Source: Haemonchus contortus
Lineage: Eukaryota > Nematoda > Chromadorea > Rhabditida > Trichostrongylidae
Length of the DNA stretch: 64,000 bases
Direction: 5' to 3'
NCBI GenBank assembly: GCA_000469685.2
Contig: LS997563.1
Coordinates: forward strand, 927,369 to 991,368
Shown: in pieces, positions 23,033 through 33,469 of the stretch
Position numbering within the stretch: position 1 is the stretch's first letter
Layout: each line of letters opens with the position of its first letter
The notes under the pieces: model-generated
The model's input: the letters and a program-made list of their open reading frames with translations, nothing else
Told to the model about the DNA's origin: nothing
Database searches by the model: none
Position numbers and translations under genes: made by a program

Positions 23033-25190
23033 ACAATTTTAGACCAACAATATGAGCTGATCCGTGTCGCGGACACGGCGATGATATCTACAGTATGATC
23101 GCTGCACATTCTAGGTGACCTTTTCTGATTTCGATTTAATCACCTGCAGCTTCCAGTCTTTCAGTTCCTTGAGCTAGTAGCGTTTCTATTCGCTGGACTA
23201 ATGTAAAATCCGCTCCTCGCTGGAGATTTTCGGAACGATCTTTGGACCGTCAACGAAAAAGTTTGTTCTGTCTATGTCCTCTCATACACAGACTACTGAG
23301 TGCATAGGTTTTGCGGGGCTCTTGAACAGAAGATAAACCCCACTTATACAAATGACAATGCAAAACAGATTACACCTCCAAGGAAGCACAGGAAATGAGG
23401 GGAGGTATGAAGGGCTTAGGACAGCAGAAGTATAATCTCTCCTAAACACAACCTGAGGCTCGCATGCAATTCGTACCTCTTTTTTTCTTCTCGAAAATTT
23501 CAATGATGATTGTTCTTTTATTACAAGTATGTTGCAGATCTATGTATCGTCTGAGACTTGTATTGATGCCCTTTTGATAATCTGCGTTTCCAGATGCACT
23601 TATTCGTGCAAGGACAGTGCCGCCAGTGCTCCTCATGAAAGGGATATTGCGAATCATTTCTGCAATATTGTAAGTCATTTCTAACTTTTCTATGAGATTA
23701 AATGGATGGCGAGCCCATCATTGCTATGAGGCTGAGCCTTAAACAATATTTTGCGTCTTTTCTCTATGGTTCCTATCTTTTCCTTGTTTAGTGCGCCACT
23801 TATGAGTTATGTGTTTAGTCATCACGACGTACTATGAACAATCTCAAAGAAGCAGCCCATGGTAATGAGTACGACGTGAAATTAATCGCCTCCGTTGCTA
23901 AAGCTGTCTGCAAGAATGGTGGCTTACCTACGCTGCATCCGGTTGACGTTTGAATGAAGTGTCAGCCAGCAAGGATTCATTTATCTACACCTTCTACATG
24001 CCCAATTGCCTTTGTATAGATTCCCTCGTTGTTTGATTCTTTTCAGCATAGAATTCCGGCATCTTTTTCAGTGCCGAATTCTCTTTTTTTCAGTAGGCTG
24101 GGCTACTCAGAAAAGACCTATTCGAATTGTGTAACTATTTATTGTTGTTCGACATGATTTAGTCTATCAAAGCAGTTTTCGTGTACATGTCGGGTACTCA
24201 ATTGAAATAAAGAGTTTGTTTTCTAATTTTTGTACTCCAACCGTATCAATCTGCCTGTGTGGGAAAACCATTGATCCAGTATCAGCGAAAACACGGTATC
24301 CAGGTCAAAGTGCATTCGATCCGAGGCCCCATAAATGTTCTTTACACTAGATTTAACACTAGTTTTTGGCGATCACTTTTATCATTTTTCAGTCTGCCGC
24401 GTCTTACTTAGTGATTTTCTCCATCAAACCAGCAGGGGATACGTTTCACACACGAGTGGGTCCAGTGCTGATTCGCTTTTTGTACTGTGGTCCGGCATGT
24501 CCACTTGGCGAAGACTGGACCTGCATGAACTCATGGATCAGTGGAAGGAAGCTGTGATCGCGGGTCAGTGCGCGATCCGTTGCAGATATATTAAACATAC
24601 CCAAGTGTAGTCTGGTATTACCGGAATCGGGTAGTTTCAGGCCTGTTAATTTTTTCGGTGGTGTCCGAAGCACCATCGGTCCGGTTTCGAGCCGGTGGAT
24701 CGCCGAAAGGCGATTGATTTTTGTCCTCAATCATTTTTGATTGATGACGGTTGGTCGACGTAGTACTAAAAAGTTGTCAATCAGTCTGTTGAACAAGGTA
24801 GATCTATTACGTATTGTATTTGGGCCGAATGAGCATCATTTTATCAAGTAAACAAAAACTATGTACAGCTTTAGCAGAAGAATGAGCACGGTGGTCCGCG
24901 AACCTAGGACGCACGACCACCAACGGCCATACTTCACCTTGAGCCATTAGCTCTACATCACTGGAAGTTTTAAGTTGTGTGATGTTCCTTACATGTGGCA
25001 AGCGCTGTAAGAGTGACACTCTTCCCATATATTTCTCGACCAAATGATCATTTCCCATCCACTTTTTTTAGGGATGGCCCTACGATCAGCTTATTCCGAT
25101 ACCTCTTCTCTGATCCCTATGGTTCCTCTAATCCACTATTAGAAAACAAATCGACCGAATTCGATAGGCAAGCCGCTCGAACGCATCCAA
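23033..25190. other. Stretch without recognisable gene
   Basis: Several open segments bounded by plausible splice sites occur: an exon-like block at 23597-23669, an open frame at 23820-23953 ending TGA, and one at 24393-24558 before a GGTCAGTG donor. None matched a family I know and none joins in phase to the ALDH gene. Confidence 0.35.
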
Positions 25191-25540
25191 TGGCTGCTTT
25201 CATAGTCCGCAGGCAGGCGCGCAGGCGCGCTGGCGCGCAGGCAGGCGCGCTGGCGCGCTGGCGCGCAGGCAGGCGCGCTGGCGCGCTGGCGCGCAGGCAG
25301 GGGCGCAGGCAGTGCTAGGGGGGAGGAGGGAGGCAGACAGTGTGAGGCAAACATCCACGGCCCTTCGAGGGGTTGAAAACAAACAACCTTCGAAGGGGCG
25401 TGGACTGTTAGCCTTACACTGTCTGCCTCCCTCCTCCCCCCTAGCACTGCCTGCGCCCCTGCCTGCGCGCCAGCGCGCCAGCGCGCCTGCCTGCGCGCCA
25501 GCGCGCCTGCGCGCCTGCCTGCGGACTATGAAAGCAGCCA
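25191..25540. mobile_element. GC-rich palindromic MITE (GGCTGCTTTCA family), complete copy
   Basis: The whole element is a palindrome: TGGCTGCTTTCATAGTCCGC at left, its complement at right, then mirrored GC-rich minisatellite arms (GGCAGGCGCGCTGGCGCGC units), AGTGCTAGGGGGGAGGAGGG and CTTCGA blocks around a short centre near 25390. ORFs of about 100 codons on both strands are mirror images of the minisatellite and are not genes. Other copies lie at 30501 and 45294. Confidence 0.8.
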
Positions 25541-25582
25541 ATGCGAGTGCAGAACTACGGCGAGCTCACTTTCTTTGACGAC

Positions 25583-27387
25583 TAACTCTTCGCAGTGTTG
25601 TGCGTATTAACCAGCTCAGCTATTGCACCGCAATCCCAGAAGGGTCTGGCCAATACCCGGAAGATTTCTCGGAAATATTCAGTAACTACTAAGACTGAAG
25701 AAATCCCTAATTGCAAAATTTGGTACGTTCAGATAATCGAAGCTCGCCTTCAGCGTCGGTATGGGCTCGTTTGAGGACCCTACCCGCTGCAGACAGACCC
25801 GTCGCAATTTTCTTCTCTGTGCTCCCTCAATGGGTGAGTGAATTCGATCGGGTGAACAGGGCCAAATACGATGCAATCTGTCATGGAAAATCGGCATGAT
25901 CGGTTGCAAATGAGCGAAAACGCTAGCCGGTGTTACCCACATGAACAGCTGATGGGAGATCTACAAGCTGCTGGGACATATGCATTTCAGCGAAGGGATG
26001 GCATTGGTGGGAAAGCTTCAGATGAGGAAAGTTATCAAAAAAGTGGAAATAGATGGGGAAACTGATTTCGGGAAAAGGACTAGAAATTGGAGAAAAGTGT
26101 AAGAGGCAGCGGAAAAATCCCAAACAGGAGCTGAACCTTTCAGTAAATTTTGGAAAAAAATGGAAAAAAGCTAATCCAAGCTTGAGAGATTGAAGCAGTC
26201 AGTAAGTAGAAGCGATAATCGGTCCATACAAAAGGCTGAAACCTCGTTCTCTTGAAAGGCCAACTTTCAGTCCTCTACTGGGCGCACCATTCCAACCATT
26301 CAATAATTGGCACGAGTCCAGACCAAGAGACTGCAAGAACTCTCCCTGGTGATATTTGCCATTCACACGACCCTCGCTGTCGATCTTGCAGTTCAAGCTC
26401 AGCCGATAAGCTTTTCTAACCAAGCCTGTTCTTTATCGACGTTTTTTTCGATCAACTTCCAATGTCTAGTAGTCGGGGTACGGCAGCCCATCGTCGATTG
26501 ATCTAATCTGCTCAATGATCAGCACATCGAGCGGCACCGCTCAATATTCTTCACTCCTCTCACGTCCCAGCCTACGTTTCTTTGTACCCTCCAGTCGAAA
26601 GAAATTTACAAGGAAAACAGTAAAACATACGATATACTAGGTAAAGGAGGCTTGAGGAGGCCTTTGGTGGGTGGGTGGGCTGGCACCGTCGCCCAGTGCA
26701 CAGCCATCCGAGTGGGTTGGTGGTGCCGAGCACCCGCCGGCCAGCGGCCGGGCCGAGTGGTCCCGAGGGACGCCGAAGGCGTTCCGAAGGGACCACTCGG
26801 CCCGGCCGCTGGCCGGCGGGTGCTCGGCACCACCAACCCACTTCGGACAAGCACCGGGTGAAGCTGGGGCACTACATATTTTGGGGGAGATGCTGCGCGT
26901 TTGTCCTTTGGACCAAAGCCGGGTGAAGCTGAGCCCCACCAGGACGAAGAATTTCATCAATTCTGGGGGGAAATGCTGGACACCGGAAGGAAAAAGCTGG
27001 AATCACAAAAATAGGAAAACTAAGAAATGAGCAGGAAAGTCGTGAAAAGGATTTCAAATAAGCGAGCAAAAAATAAAAAATGACGAAGACAAGAGCTAAA
27101 ATGAGGAGGTGGAAAGCCCTGGCTCGGAGCGAAATATCACTTTCAAACGCTTTCTGGCGGATTCGTCTTGTGTGAGGATGAAGTATGGTTGTTGGCAGTA
27201 TGGATGAAGACAAAAGATCGGGTTGGTTCAGTGAGCAAACGACAAAGCCAGAAGCTGTTCTATCCTAAGTGAGTGGTGGGGATGCGGAAAACCGAGCATT
27301 GCTACTCGGTGCGGCGGATATTGAACTGCAGATCACTTGTCGATTTTCCACTCCTCCATGGATATTGATCGCCCCCACTGTTAGGGG
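25583..27387. repeat. Giant palindrome, left arm (1.8 kb)
   Basis: Position x in this arm pairs with 55119-x in the right arm. The arm starts TAACTCTTCGCAGTGTTG and ends ...CACTGTTAGGG. The arms are nearly identical: between mirrored frames I noticed one substitution near 26270-26275 and three near the inner end (about 27362-27367). Short ORFs occur as mirrored pairs on opposite strands and have no recognisable domains. A secondary hairpin lies at 26708-26845. Confidence 0.9.
26708..26845. repeat. GC-rich hairpin inside the left palindrome arm
   Basis: A stem of about 57 bp (GTGGGTTGGTGGTGCCGAGC and GCTCGGCACCACCAACCCAC at its outer end, GGCCGAGTGGTCCC and GGGACCACTCGGCC at its inner end) encloses a loop of about 24 bases that is itself partly palindromic (CGCCGAAGGCG). 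The centre is near 26776. The mirror copy is at 28274-28411. Confidence 0.85.
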
Positions 27388-27731
27388 GTGTCTATTGATA
27401 CAGAACGACCGACAACGATAGTGTTGCATTGCTCCCAGAGCCGAAGAGGAACCTACATGAAATCGAATATGCGCGTAGTATTCCCACATATGGAGTTTTC
27501 GGAGAGAAATTCATACTCCCATACCACATCATATGTATCCATTTTTGATGCACCTCGACGAGCTGAATCCGTTGGTTCCATTAGAAATGCTTGATTGTGC
27601 CTGCACCCCGACATACGATCGTATTTTTGTTCAAAATTTCCCATATGTGTCACCCCATCATATCACTACAACTTTTATTTCGCACTACATATTGGAAACT
27701 AATACATTGACGCGTTTTGGGACACTACCAC
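27388..27731. other. Spacer of the giant palindrome
   Basis: This 344-bp unique sequence separates the arms. The arm/spacer edges read TTAGGGGGTGTC at left and GACACTACCACACCCTAA at right, loosely complementary. Short ORFs on both strands are unassigned. Confidence 0.7.
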
Positions 27732-29536
27732 ACCCTAACAGTGGGGGCGACCGACATCCATGGAGGAGTGGAAAATCGACAAGTGATCTGCAGTTCAATA
27801 TCCGCCGCACCGAGTAGCAATGCTCGGTTTTCCGCATCCCCACCACTCACTTAGGATAGAACAGCTTCTGGCTTTGTCGTTTGCTCACTGAACCAACCCG
27901 ATCTTTTGTCTTCATCCATACTGCCAACAACCATACTTCATCCTCACACAAGACGAATCCGCCAGAAAGCGTTTGAAAGTGATATTTCGCTCCGAGCCAG
28001 GGCTTTCCACCTCCTCATTTTAGCTCTTGTCTTCGTCATTTTTTATTTTTTGCTCGCTTATTTGAAATCCTTTTCACGACTTTCCTGCTCATTTCTTAGT
28101 TTTCCTATTTTTGTGATTCCAGCTTTTTCCTTCCGGTGTCCAGCATTTCCCCCCAGAATTGATGAAATTCTTCGTCCTGGTGGGGCTCAGCTTCACCCGG
28201 CTTTGGTCCAAAGGACAAACGCGCAGCATCTCCCCCAAAATATGTAGTGCCCCAGCTTCACCCGGTGCTTGTCCGAAGTGGGTTGGTGGTGCCGAGCACC
28301 CGCCGGCCAGCGGCCGGGCCGAGTGGTCCCTTCGGAACGCCTTCGGCGTCCCTCGGGACCACTCGGCCCGGCCGCTGGCCGGCGGGTGCTCGGCACCACC
28401 AACCCACTCGGATGGCTGTGCACTGGGCGACGGTGCCAGCCCACCCACCCACCAAAGGCCTCCTCAAGCCTCCTTTACCTAGTATATCGTATGTTTTACT
28501 GTTTTCCTTGTAAATTTCTTTCGACTGGAGGGTACAAAGAAACGTAGGCTGGGACGTGAGAGGAGTGAAGAATATTGAGCGGTGCCGCTCGATGTGCTGA
28601 TCATTGAGCAGATTAGATCAATCGACGATGGGCTGCCGTACCCCGACTACTAGACATTGGAAGTTGATCGAAAAAAACGTCGATAAAGAACAGGCTTGGT
28701 TAGAAAAGCTTATCGGCTGAGCTTGAACTGCAAGATCGACAGCGAGGGTCGTGTGAATGGCAAATATCACCAGGGAGAGTTCTTGCAGTCTCTTGGTCTG
28801 GACTCGTGCCAATTATTGAATGGTTGGAATGGTGCGCCCAGTAGAGGACCGAAAGTTGGCCTTTCAAGAGAACGAGGTTTCAGCCTTTTGTATGGACCGA
28901 TTATCGCTTCTACTTACTGACTGCTTCAATCTCTCAAGCTTGGATTAGCTTTTTTCCATTTTTTTCCAAAATTTACTGAAAGGTTCAGCTCCTGTTTGGG
29001 ATTTTTCCGCTGCCTCTTACACTTTTCTCCAATTTCTAGTCCTTTTCCCGAAATCAGTTTCCCCATCTATTTCCACTTTTTTGATAACTTTCCTCATCTG
29101 AAGCTTTCCCACCAATGCCATCCCTTCGCTGAAATGCATATGTCCCAGCAGCTTGTAGATCTCCCATCAGCTGTTCATGTGGGTAACACCGGCTAGCGTT
29201 TTCGCTCATTTGCAACCGATCATGCCGATTTTCCATGACAGATTGCATCGTATTTGGCCCTGTTCACCCGATCGAATTCACTCACCCATTGAGGGAGCAC
29301 AGAGAAGAAAATTGCGACGGGTCTGTCTGCAGCGGGTAGGGTCCTCAAACGAGCCCATACCGACGCTGAAGGCGAGCTTCGATTATCTGAACGTACCAAA
29401 TTTTGCAATTAGGGATTTCTTCAGTCTTAGTAGTTACTGAATATTTCCGAGAAATCTTCCGGGTATTGGCCAGACCCTTCTGGGATTGCGGTGCAATAGC
29501 TGAGCTGGTTAATACGCACAACACTGCGAAGAGTTA
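27732..29536. repeat. Giant palindrome, right arm (1.8 kb)
   Basis: Reverse complement of 25583-27387. It ends CAACACTGCGAAGAGTTA at 29536, so each outer end finishes in TA, which is compatible with a TA target, although no longer direct duplication is visible beside it. The frames here repeat those of the left arm on the opposite strand. The secondary hairpin recurs at 28274-28411. Confidence 0.9.
28274..28411. repeat. GC-rich hairpin inside the right palindrome arm
   Basis: Mirror copy of the hairpin at 26708-26845, with the same stem and loop. Confidence 0.85.
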
Positions 29537-29599
29537 AGTTGACAAATCTACACAAGCTCAAATCGATCTCTAAAAGGAAAGCAATGAGGAGTAATCCGC

Positions 29600-30134
29600 T
29601 AGAGACCAAAATCCGAGCATTATGATACGTGCTGACGAACTGCTTGGAATGCAGAACAAAATAGCCTCCAATGCTAACCTATAACGCCCTTTTTATACTT
29701 GACCACAGCTGCGAAATCCGCTCCAGTGCTGCCACTAGAAGCATTAAAATACTCAATTCTATTGAACCCCGATGAACCTTCGAATTCATAACCCTGTTGC
29801 TCTCTTCACCATCTGTCCAAAAAGTATTCCAATGCTACCGGATTTAATACCGTTAGCCACCTGTTGGAGATGTTTTCCAGCATGTTGCGCTCCAGTCAGA
29901 GCTACAACAGTCGCATGACCTCATTTGCACCCTCGAATATTCTGGGAAAAGCAAATTCTTCATTTTTAAACTAAGCATTTGCCTATAACATGAAGAGGCT
30001 ATACTACCTGAAGATTCGCAGATCCCCCATGTCTAGTTCCAGACCACAATCTTTCATGGATGCCATGCCACTATGCAGCTGTATCGCCTCATCTCATATC
30101 CACCAGACATTTTCCTACATCTTTATTGAAAAAA
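29600..30134 (-). pseudogene. Acyl-CoA dehydrogenase (VLCAD/ACAD9-type) C-terminal fragment, broken
   Basis: Two minus-strand exons are readable. The first (30134-30008) has DEAIQLHSGMASMKD and MGDLRIFR and ends at a CAG/GTAGTA donor. The second starts at 29941 after TTTCCCAG with IFEGANEVMRLL, then VALTGAQHAGKHLQ, and decays toward 29600, with AAVVKYKKGVIG near 29690. These match the active-site loop and C-terminal extension of mitochondrial acyl-CoA dehydrogenases of the VLCAD/ACAD9 group, which begin fatty-acid beta-oxidation. The first exon has in-frame TGA and TAG codons, a one-base shift follows MRLL near 29905, and a stop comes later. The intron position is retained, so it is not a processed copy. 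It ends beside the giant palindrome. Confidence 0.75.
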
Positions 30135-30500
30135 CTGAAAGGCAAAACTCCGTTGCCACTTGTGAGAAAAAAAACATAGTTATAGGATTATTTTCTGTTG
30201 CTCTCGTTCACAGAAACCTTGCTATCCAGTTACCCATCAACAGCATTACTTTCTCTGGGACCCTTCTAATATGTATTCTTACCAAAATTTAATCACAAAA
30301 AGAAAAAAAAACCGGCATCTAAATCTGCTTCTACAATAGGAACACTTGTGTCGAAAGAGAAAGTGGCTCTAGGGAGTCATTACTACTAAACGCCACCTTC
30401 TCTTTTGCACACCACTATTTCAACTTTGACCTATACTGTACAACACGCCCAAGCATACTGCTGATTTAATGTGTTCATGTGTATATGTATATGTGTGTAT

Positions 30501-30790
30501 GGCTGCTTGCATAGTCCGCCGGCGTACCGGCGTGCCGGCCGAGATAGTGCTAGGGGAGGGGAGGGAGGCAGACGGTCGGTCGAAGGGCTGTAAACAAAGA
30601 AGAACAGGATCAAAAACCAAACAACCAGGGGCTTGTACAAATGGTTTTTGATCTAGTCTCTTTCTGTTTATAGCCCTTCGAAGGAGCTTGGGCGCGACGC
30701 GACCGCGTCAACCGACGGTCTGCCTCTCTCCTTCCCCCTAGCACTGTATCGGCTGGCACGCCGGCATGCCGGCGGACTATGAATGCAGCC
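30501..30790. mobile_element. GC-rich palindromic MITE (GGCTGCTTTCA family), copy
   Basis: It starts GGCTGCTTGCATAGTCCGCC and ends GGCGGACTATGAATGCAGCC. Subterminal GTGCTAGGGGAGGGGAGGG, CTTCGA and ACCAAACAACC/ATGGTTTTTGAT blocks are shared with the copy at 45294. Non-coding; ORFs inside are shadows. Confidence 0.8.
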
Positions 30791-31529
30791 TATACGTATA
30801 TGGGTTTGTGTATGAGTGTGCTGAGGGTATGATACCATGCTCCAAAGACCTCTACTTCACGTCGCACTGATTTTACCTACTCGCACTCTGTAGGTATCTG
30901 TACATTGAACGTAGTTCGCGTGCACGGTGCTCGTTTTTTAATAAATTTTGCACTTTTCTTGAGTACAGGCCACAGGCATGTTGAACTGAGTCTTGGATAA
31001 GTTGCACGTAGGTGCTAGTGCGTTTGTTAAAAGTAAATTCAAGTAAGTTGCACATGTGCAACTGTGAACGCATGTTGCGGAAACGCTAGGCCTACGGCAC
31101 AAGTACTACACAAATGAGTAGGTGTTGCAAGTTGCAAGTTTCAAGCTAAGCTGGAACCATATCAGCCAGCTTCTGCTCAAATGAGCCTGTGCCCGACGAC
31201 CATCGTAGGAACCACCTTTTTGAGGCGAAGCACATGTTGGTTTCTTGGATAGTCAGGTGATATGAGTGAACGGAATGACTAACGTCGACTGATTGCGAAG
31301 AGCGTCATGCCACGAGTTTCGCGGCCTAGTGCAAAAGATTTTCTACCCTAAGGTCAGTTGGCCGAGTGCATTCGCAATTTTGTGTGAGTGTTTTGAAATT
31401 TCTGACTTTATCCATTTCAGGTTCTTTTCAATACCGCTCTCTAGAACACTATTTGGAATGGGAAGACTTAGCAGTGAAGGGGGTAGCGGCCTTGGAAGAA
31501 AAGGTGGGGAATGCTACACTAAGTCGTGA

Positions 31530-31990
31530 ATCAACGTAATGAACGACCGACCTTCGATGCTGAGCAGACGGAAACGCGCGGCATGGGGAGCATCAAGAAT
31601 GCCAAGGGAGTAGTGAAGAAGGCAAACAACATCCGGCTCACCTATTCGACGCTGCTGTCATTCATGTTTTGACGACCGCCTAGGAGTCTTGTATTCTACG
31701 AAAGCAGGATGAGCATGCTGTCAGCGTTATTCGGCGCGCTTTAGAAGAACGATGCTCAAAACTTTTCTATACACTAAAGTGCAGAAGGGAATGCGATCTT
31801 CGGAGCTCCGTCAATGAACGAAGACCAGGGATGCCTTTCCCAAGAAATCGAGGATTGGGTGGGCCGGACATGTTAACGATATCATGATGACCTTTGGATT
31901 AGAGCGGTTGCTGAATTCTGAACGTAAAACAGGACTGCCGCCGATAGTCAAAACTCTTCACGAAGTTTATTAGTAATAGAAATGATATGA
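31530..31990 (+). pseudogene. RTE-like retrotransposon C-terminal fragment B
   Basis: On the plus strand, broken frames contain HAVSVIRRALEE, then SSELRQ and KKSRIGWAGHVND, which correspond to the conserved C-terminal tail of nematode RTE-type polyproteins (ERA..., RSSELR..., IRWAGHVMR). Stops and shifts are frequent. It is in the opposite orientation to fragment A. Confidence 0.6.
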
Positions 31991-32009
31991 CCAATGCTCC
32001 CCGGATGAC

Positions 32010-32512
32010 CGCTTTCAGACTTCGATGACCGTTCGTCCGTCCCTTCAACGCGTGCGCGACGGCGGTCGCTTGCGTGCTGCGACGGCGGCACGAGAGTAGC
32101 GTTGACAGCTCTAGCACGTGAACTAGTGTTGCCGGGGGACGGAACTTACGTGCATCCGAGGATGCGCGCGGCAAATCGCGCGGCGAACTTCGTGACTAAT
32201 TAAACGGGTTTAGCGCTTGTCACTGGGGCCCGAATTTGTAGTAGAGTCTATTAGTAGTATCGGTTGACCCTACTTAACAGCTCTACTTCAAGTTTGTGTC
32301 CCAATAATAGGCGCCAGAGCCGTTCGAATCGTCACGAACTTTGCCGCGCAATTGGCCACGCGCATCCTCGGACGCTCGTATGTACCCATACCCAGTGTTA
32401 CCAACAACGGTCAGGCGCCGCCGTCGCAGCACGCACGCGACCGCCATCGCTCAGGCGTTGGACGGACGGTCGAACGGATGGTCGGATGGATCGTTGAGGT
32501 CTGAAAGCAGCC
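32010..32512. mobile_element. TIR element interrupted by a MITE
   Basis: The ends are GCTTTCAGACTTCGATGACC at left and the near-complement of GGCTGCTTTCAGACCTCAAC at right, with a shared GGCGGTCGC...GTGCTGCGACGGCGGC arm. The terminus resembles the GGCTGCTTTCA MITE family. The MITE at 32134-32393 lies inside and accounts for about half of the length. Confidence 0.65.
32134..32393. mobile_element. MITE of the ~260-bp Mutator-like family, copy 4
   Basis: Flanked by AGTGTTGCC (32125-32133) and AGTGTTACC (32394-32402), a 9-bp target duplication with one change. Ends GGGGGACGGAAC and GTACCCATACCC. Inserted into another TIR element. Confidence 0.82.
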
Positions 32513-32662
32513 AATGAGGACGATCCACTGAACTGCTGTGGCTCGCGAAAAGGACGAATGGAGACGGGCACTCGGAACTCGATAATCAAGAGGCGAGGCG
32601 ACAGGTGATACAGGTGAACATTAGACAAACATCAACATAAACATTCAACATAAACCAACCAG

Positions 32663-32796
32663 TGGCTGCTTTCAAAATCCGCCAGCGTGCCGGCGTGCCA
32701 GCCGAGGTAGTGCTAGGATGGAGGAGGGAGGCAGACGGTAGGTCGACGCGGTCGCGTCGCACCCAAGCCCCTTCGAAGGGCTGAAAATAAAGAAAA
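32663..32796. mobile_element. Left half of a GGCTGCTTTCA-family MITE
   Basis: It starts TGGCTGCTTTCAAAATCCGC and follows the family through GTGCTAGGATGGAGGAGGGAGG and CCCCTTCGAAGGGCTGAAAA, then breaks at AAAGAAAA. The matching right half is at 35266-35403, so 2.5 kb of other elements probably split one copy. Confidence 0.65.
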
Positions 32797-32798
32797 GC

Positions 32799-33277
32799 GG
32801 GTGCTAAGTGGGTTGGAGGGGGCACCACGCAGCGCGGCACCCTGCGCTCTCTCCAACGAGATAGTAGAGAAGGACGAGAAGTCGAGCCCGAAACGGAGTT
32901 TAGGGATGTCTCATAGTTTTTTATGTTGTGACTGTGTATTTTTCTCCTAATTTTAGGAAGGGGAGGGGGGGGGGGGCTCCGGGGTGGGTGGGCCTATTGC
33001 ACGTTCAACTTTTATCTCATCTCAGCTTTTTGCACGAGCAACCTTCTCACCCACCCCCGGAGCCCCTCCCCTTCTTAAAAAATAGTTTTATCGGCTTAGA
33101 AGAAGTGTATCCATAATATGCAAGCATATCAATATGTGCCAAAAGTTAGTTCGTTTTGAATCACGGACACATTAGTACAACCTCATCATTACTTCCCAGA
33201 CTCAGGCCCACTTATACCTCGCTGGAGAGAGCGCAGGGTGCCGCGCCGCGTGGCCCTCACCAACCCACTCAGCACCC
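32799..33277. mobile_element. TIR element containing a G-rich palindrome
   Basis: Inverted ends GGGTGCTAAGTGGGTTGG and the complement of GGGTGCTGAGTGGGTTGG, followed by GCGCGGCACCCTGCGCTCTC on both arms. A second palindrome (32951-33082) with AAGGGGAGGGG...CTCCGGGG arms and a run of 14 G is nested within it. Non-coding. Confidence 0.65.
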
Positions 33278-33469
33278 ATAAAGGAGCTATGGAACGTCCC
33301 TAAACACCATTACGAGCTCGCCTATCCTTCCTTGTCTACTATCTCGCCGGAGAGGGCGCAGACATGAAAAGGCGCGGCGCCACCGCGTAGCTCCCCCCCC
33401 CCGGAGAACGTCCGTTGCGCGTGTCCGTCGAAAGTAGGTCACCCCGCCCACTTCGCGCGCGGCGCAACA

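Noticed and set aside
23597..24558. Candidate C-terminal exons for the ALDH gene
   Set aside because: Joining any of them in phase to the exon ending at 17636 gives an immediate or early stop, and none encodes the expected ALDH C-terminal motifs.
25139..25578. Ala/Arg-rich ORFs of 80-113 codons
   Set aside because: They read through the GCGCGC minisatellite of a palindromic MITE and appear on both strands.
26572..28547. Many ORFs of 60-119 codons between 25.7 and 29.4 kb on both strands
   Set aside because: They occur as exact mirror pairs produced by the palindrome and GC-rich hairpins, with no recognisable domain.
25583..29536. Assembly artefact as explanation for the palindrome
   Set aside because: Not excluded, but the unique spacer, different flanks and a few arm differences favour a real structure, so it was kept as a finding.
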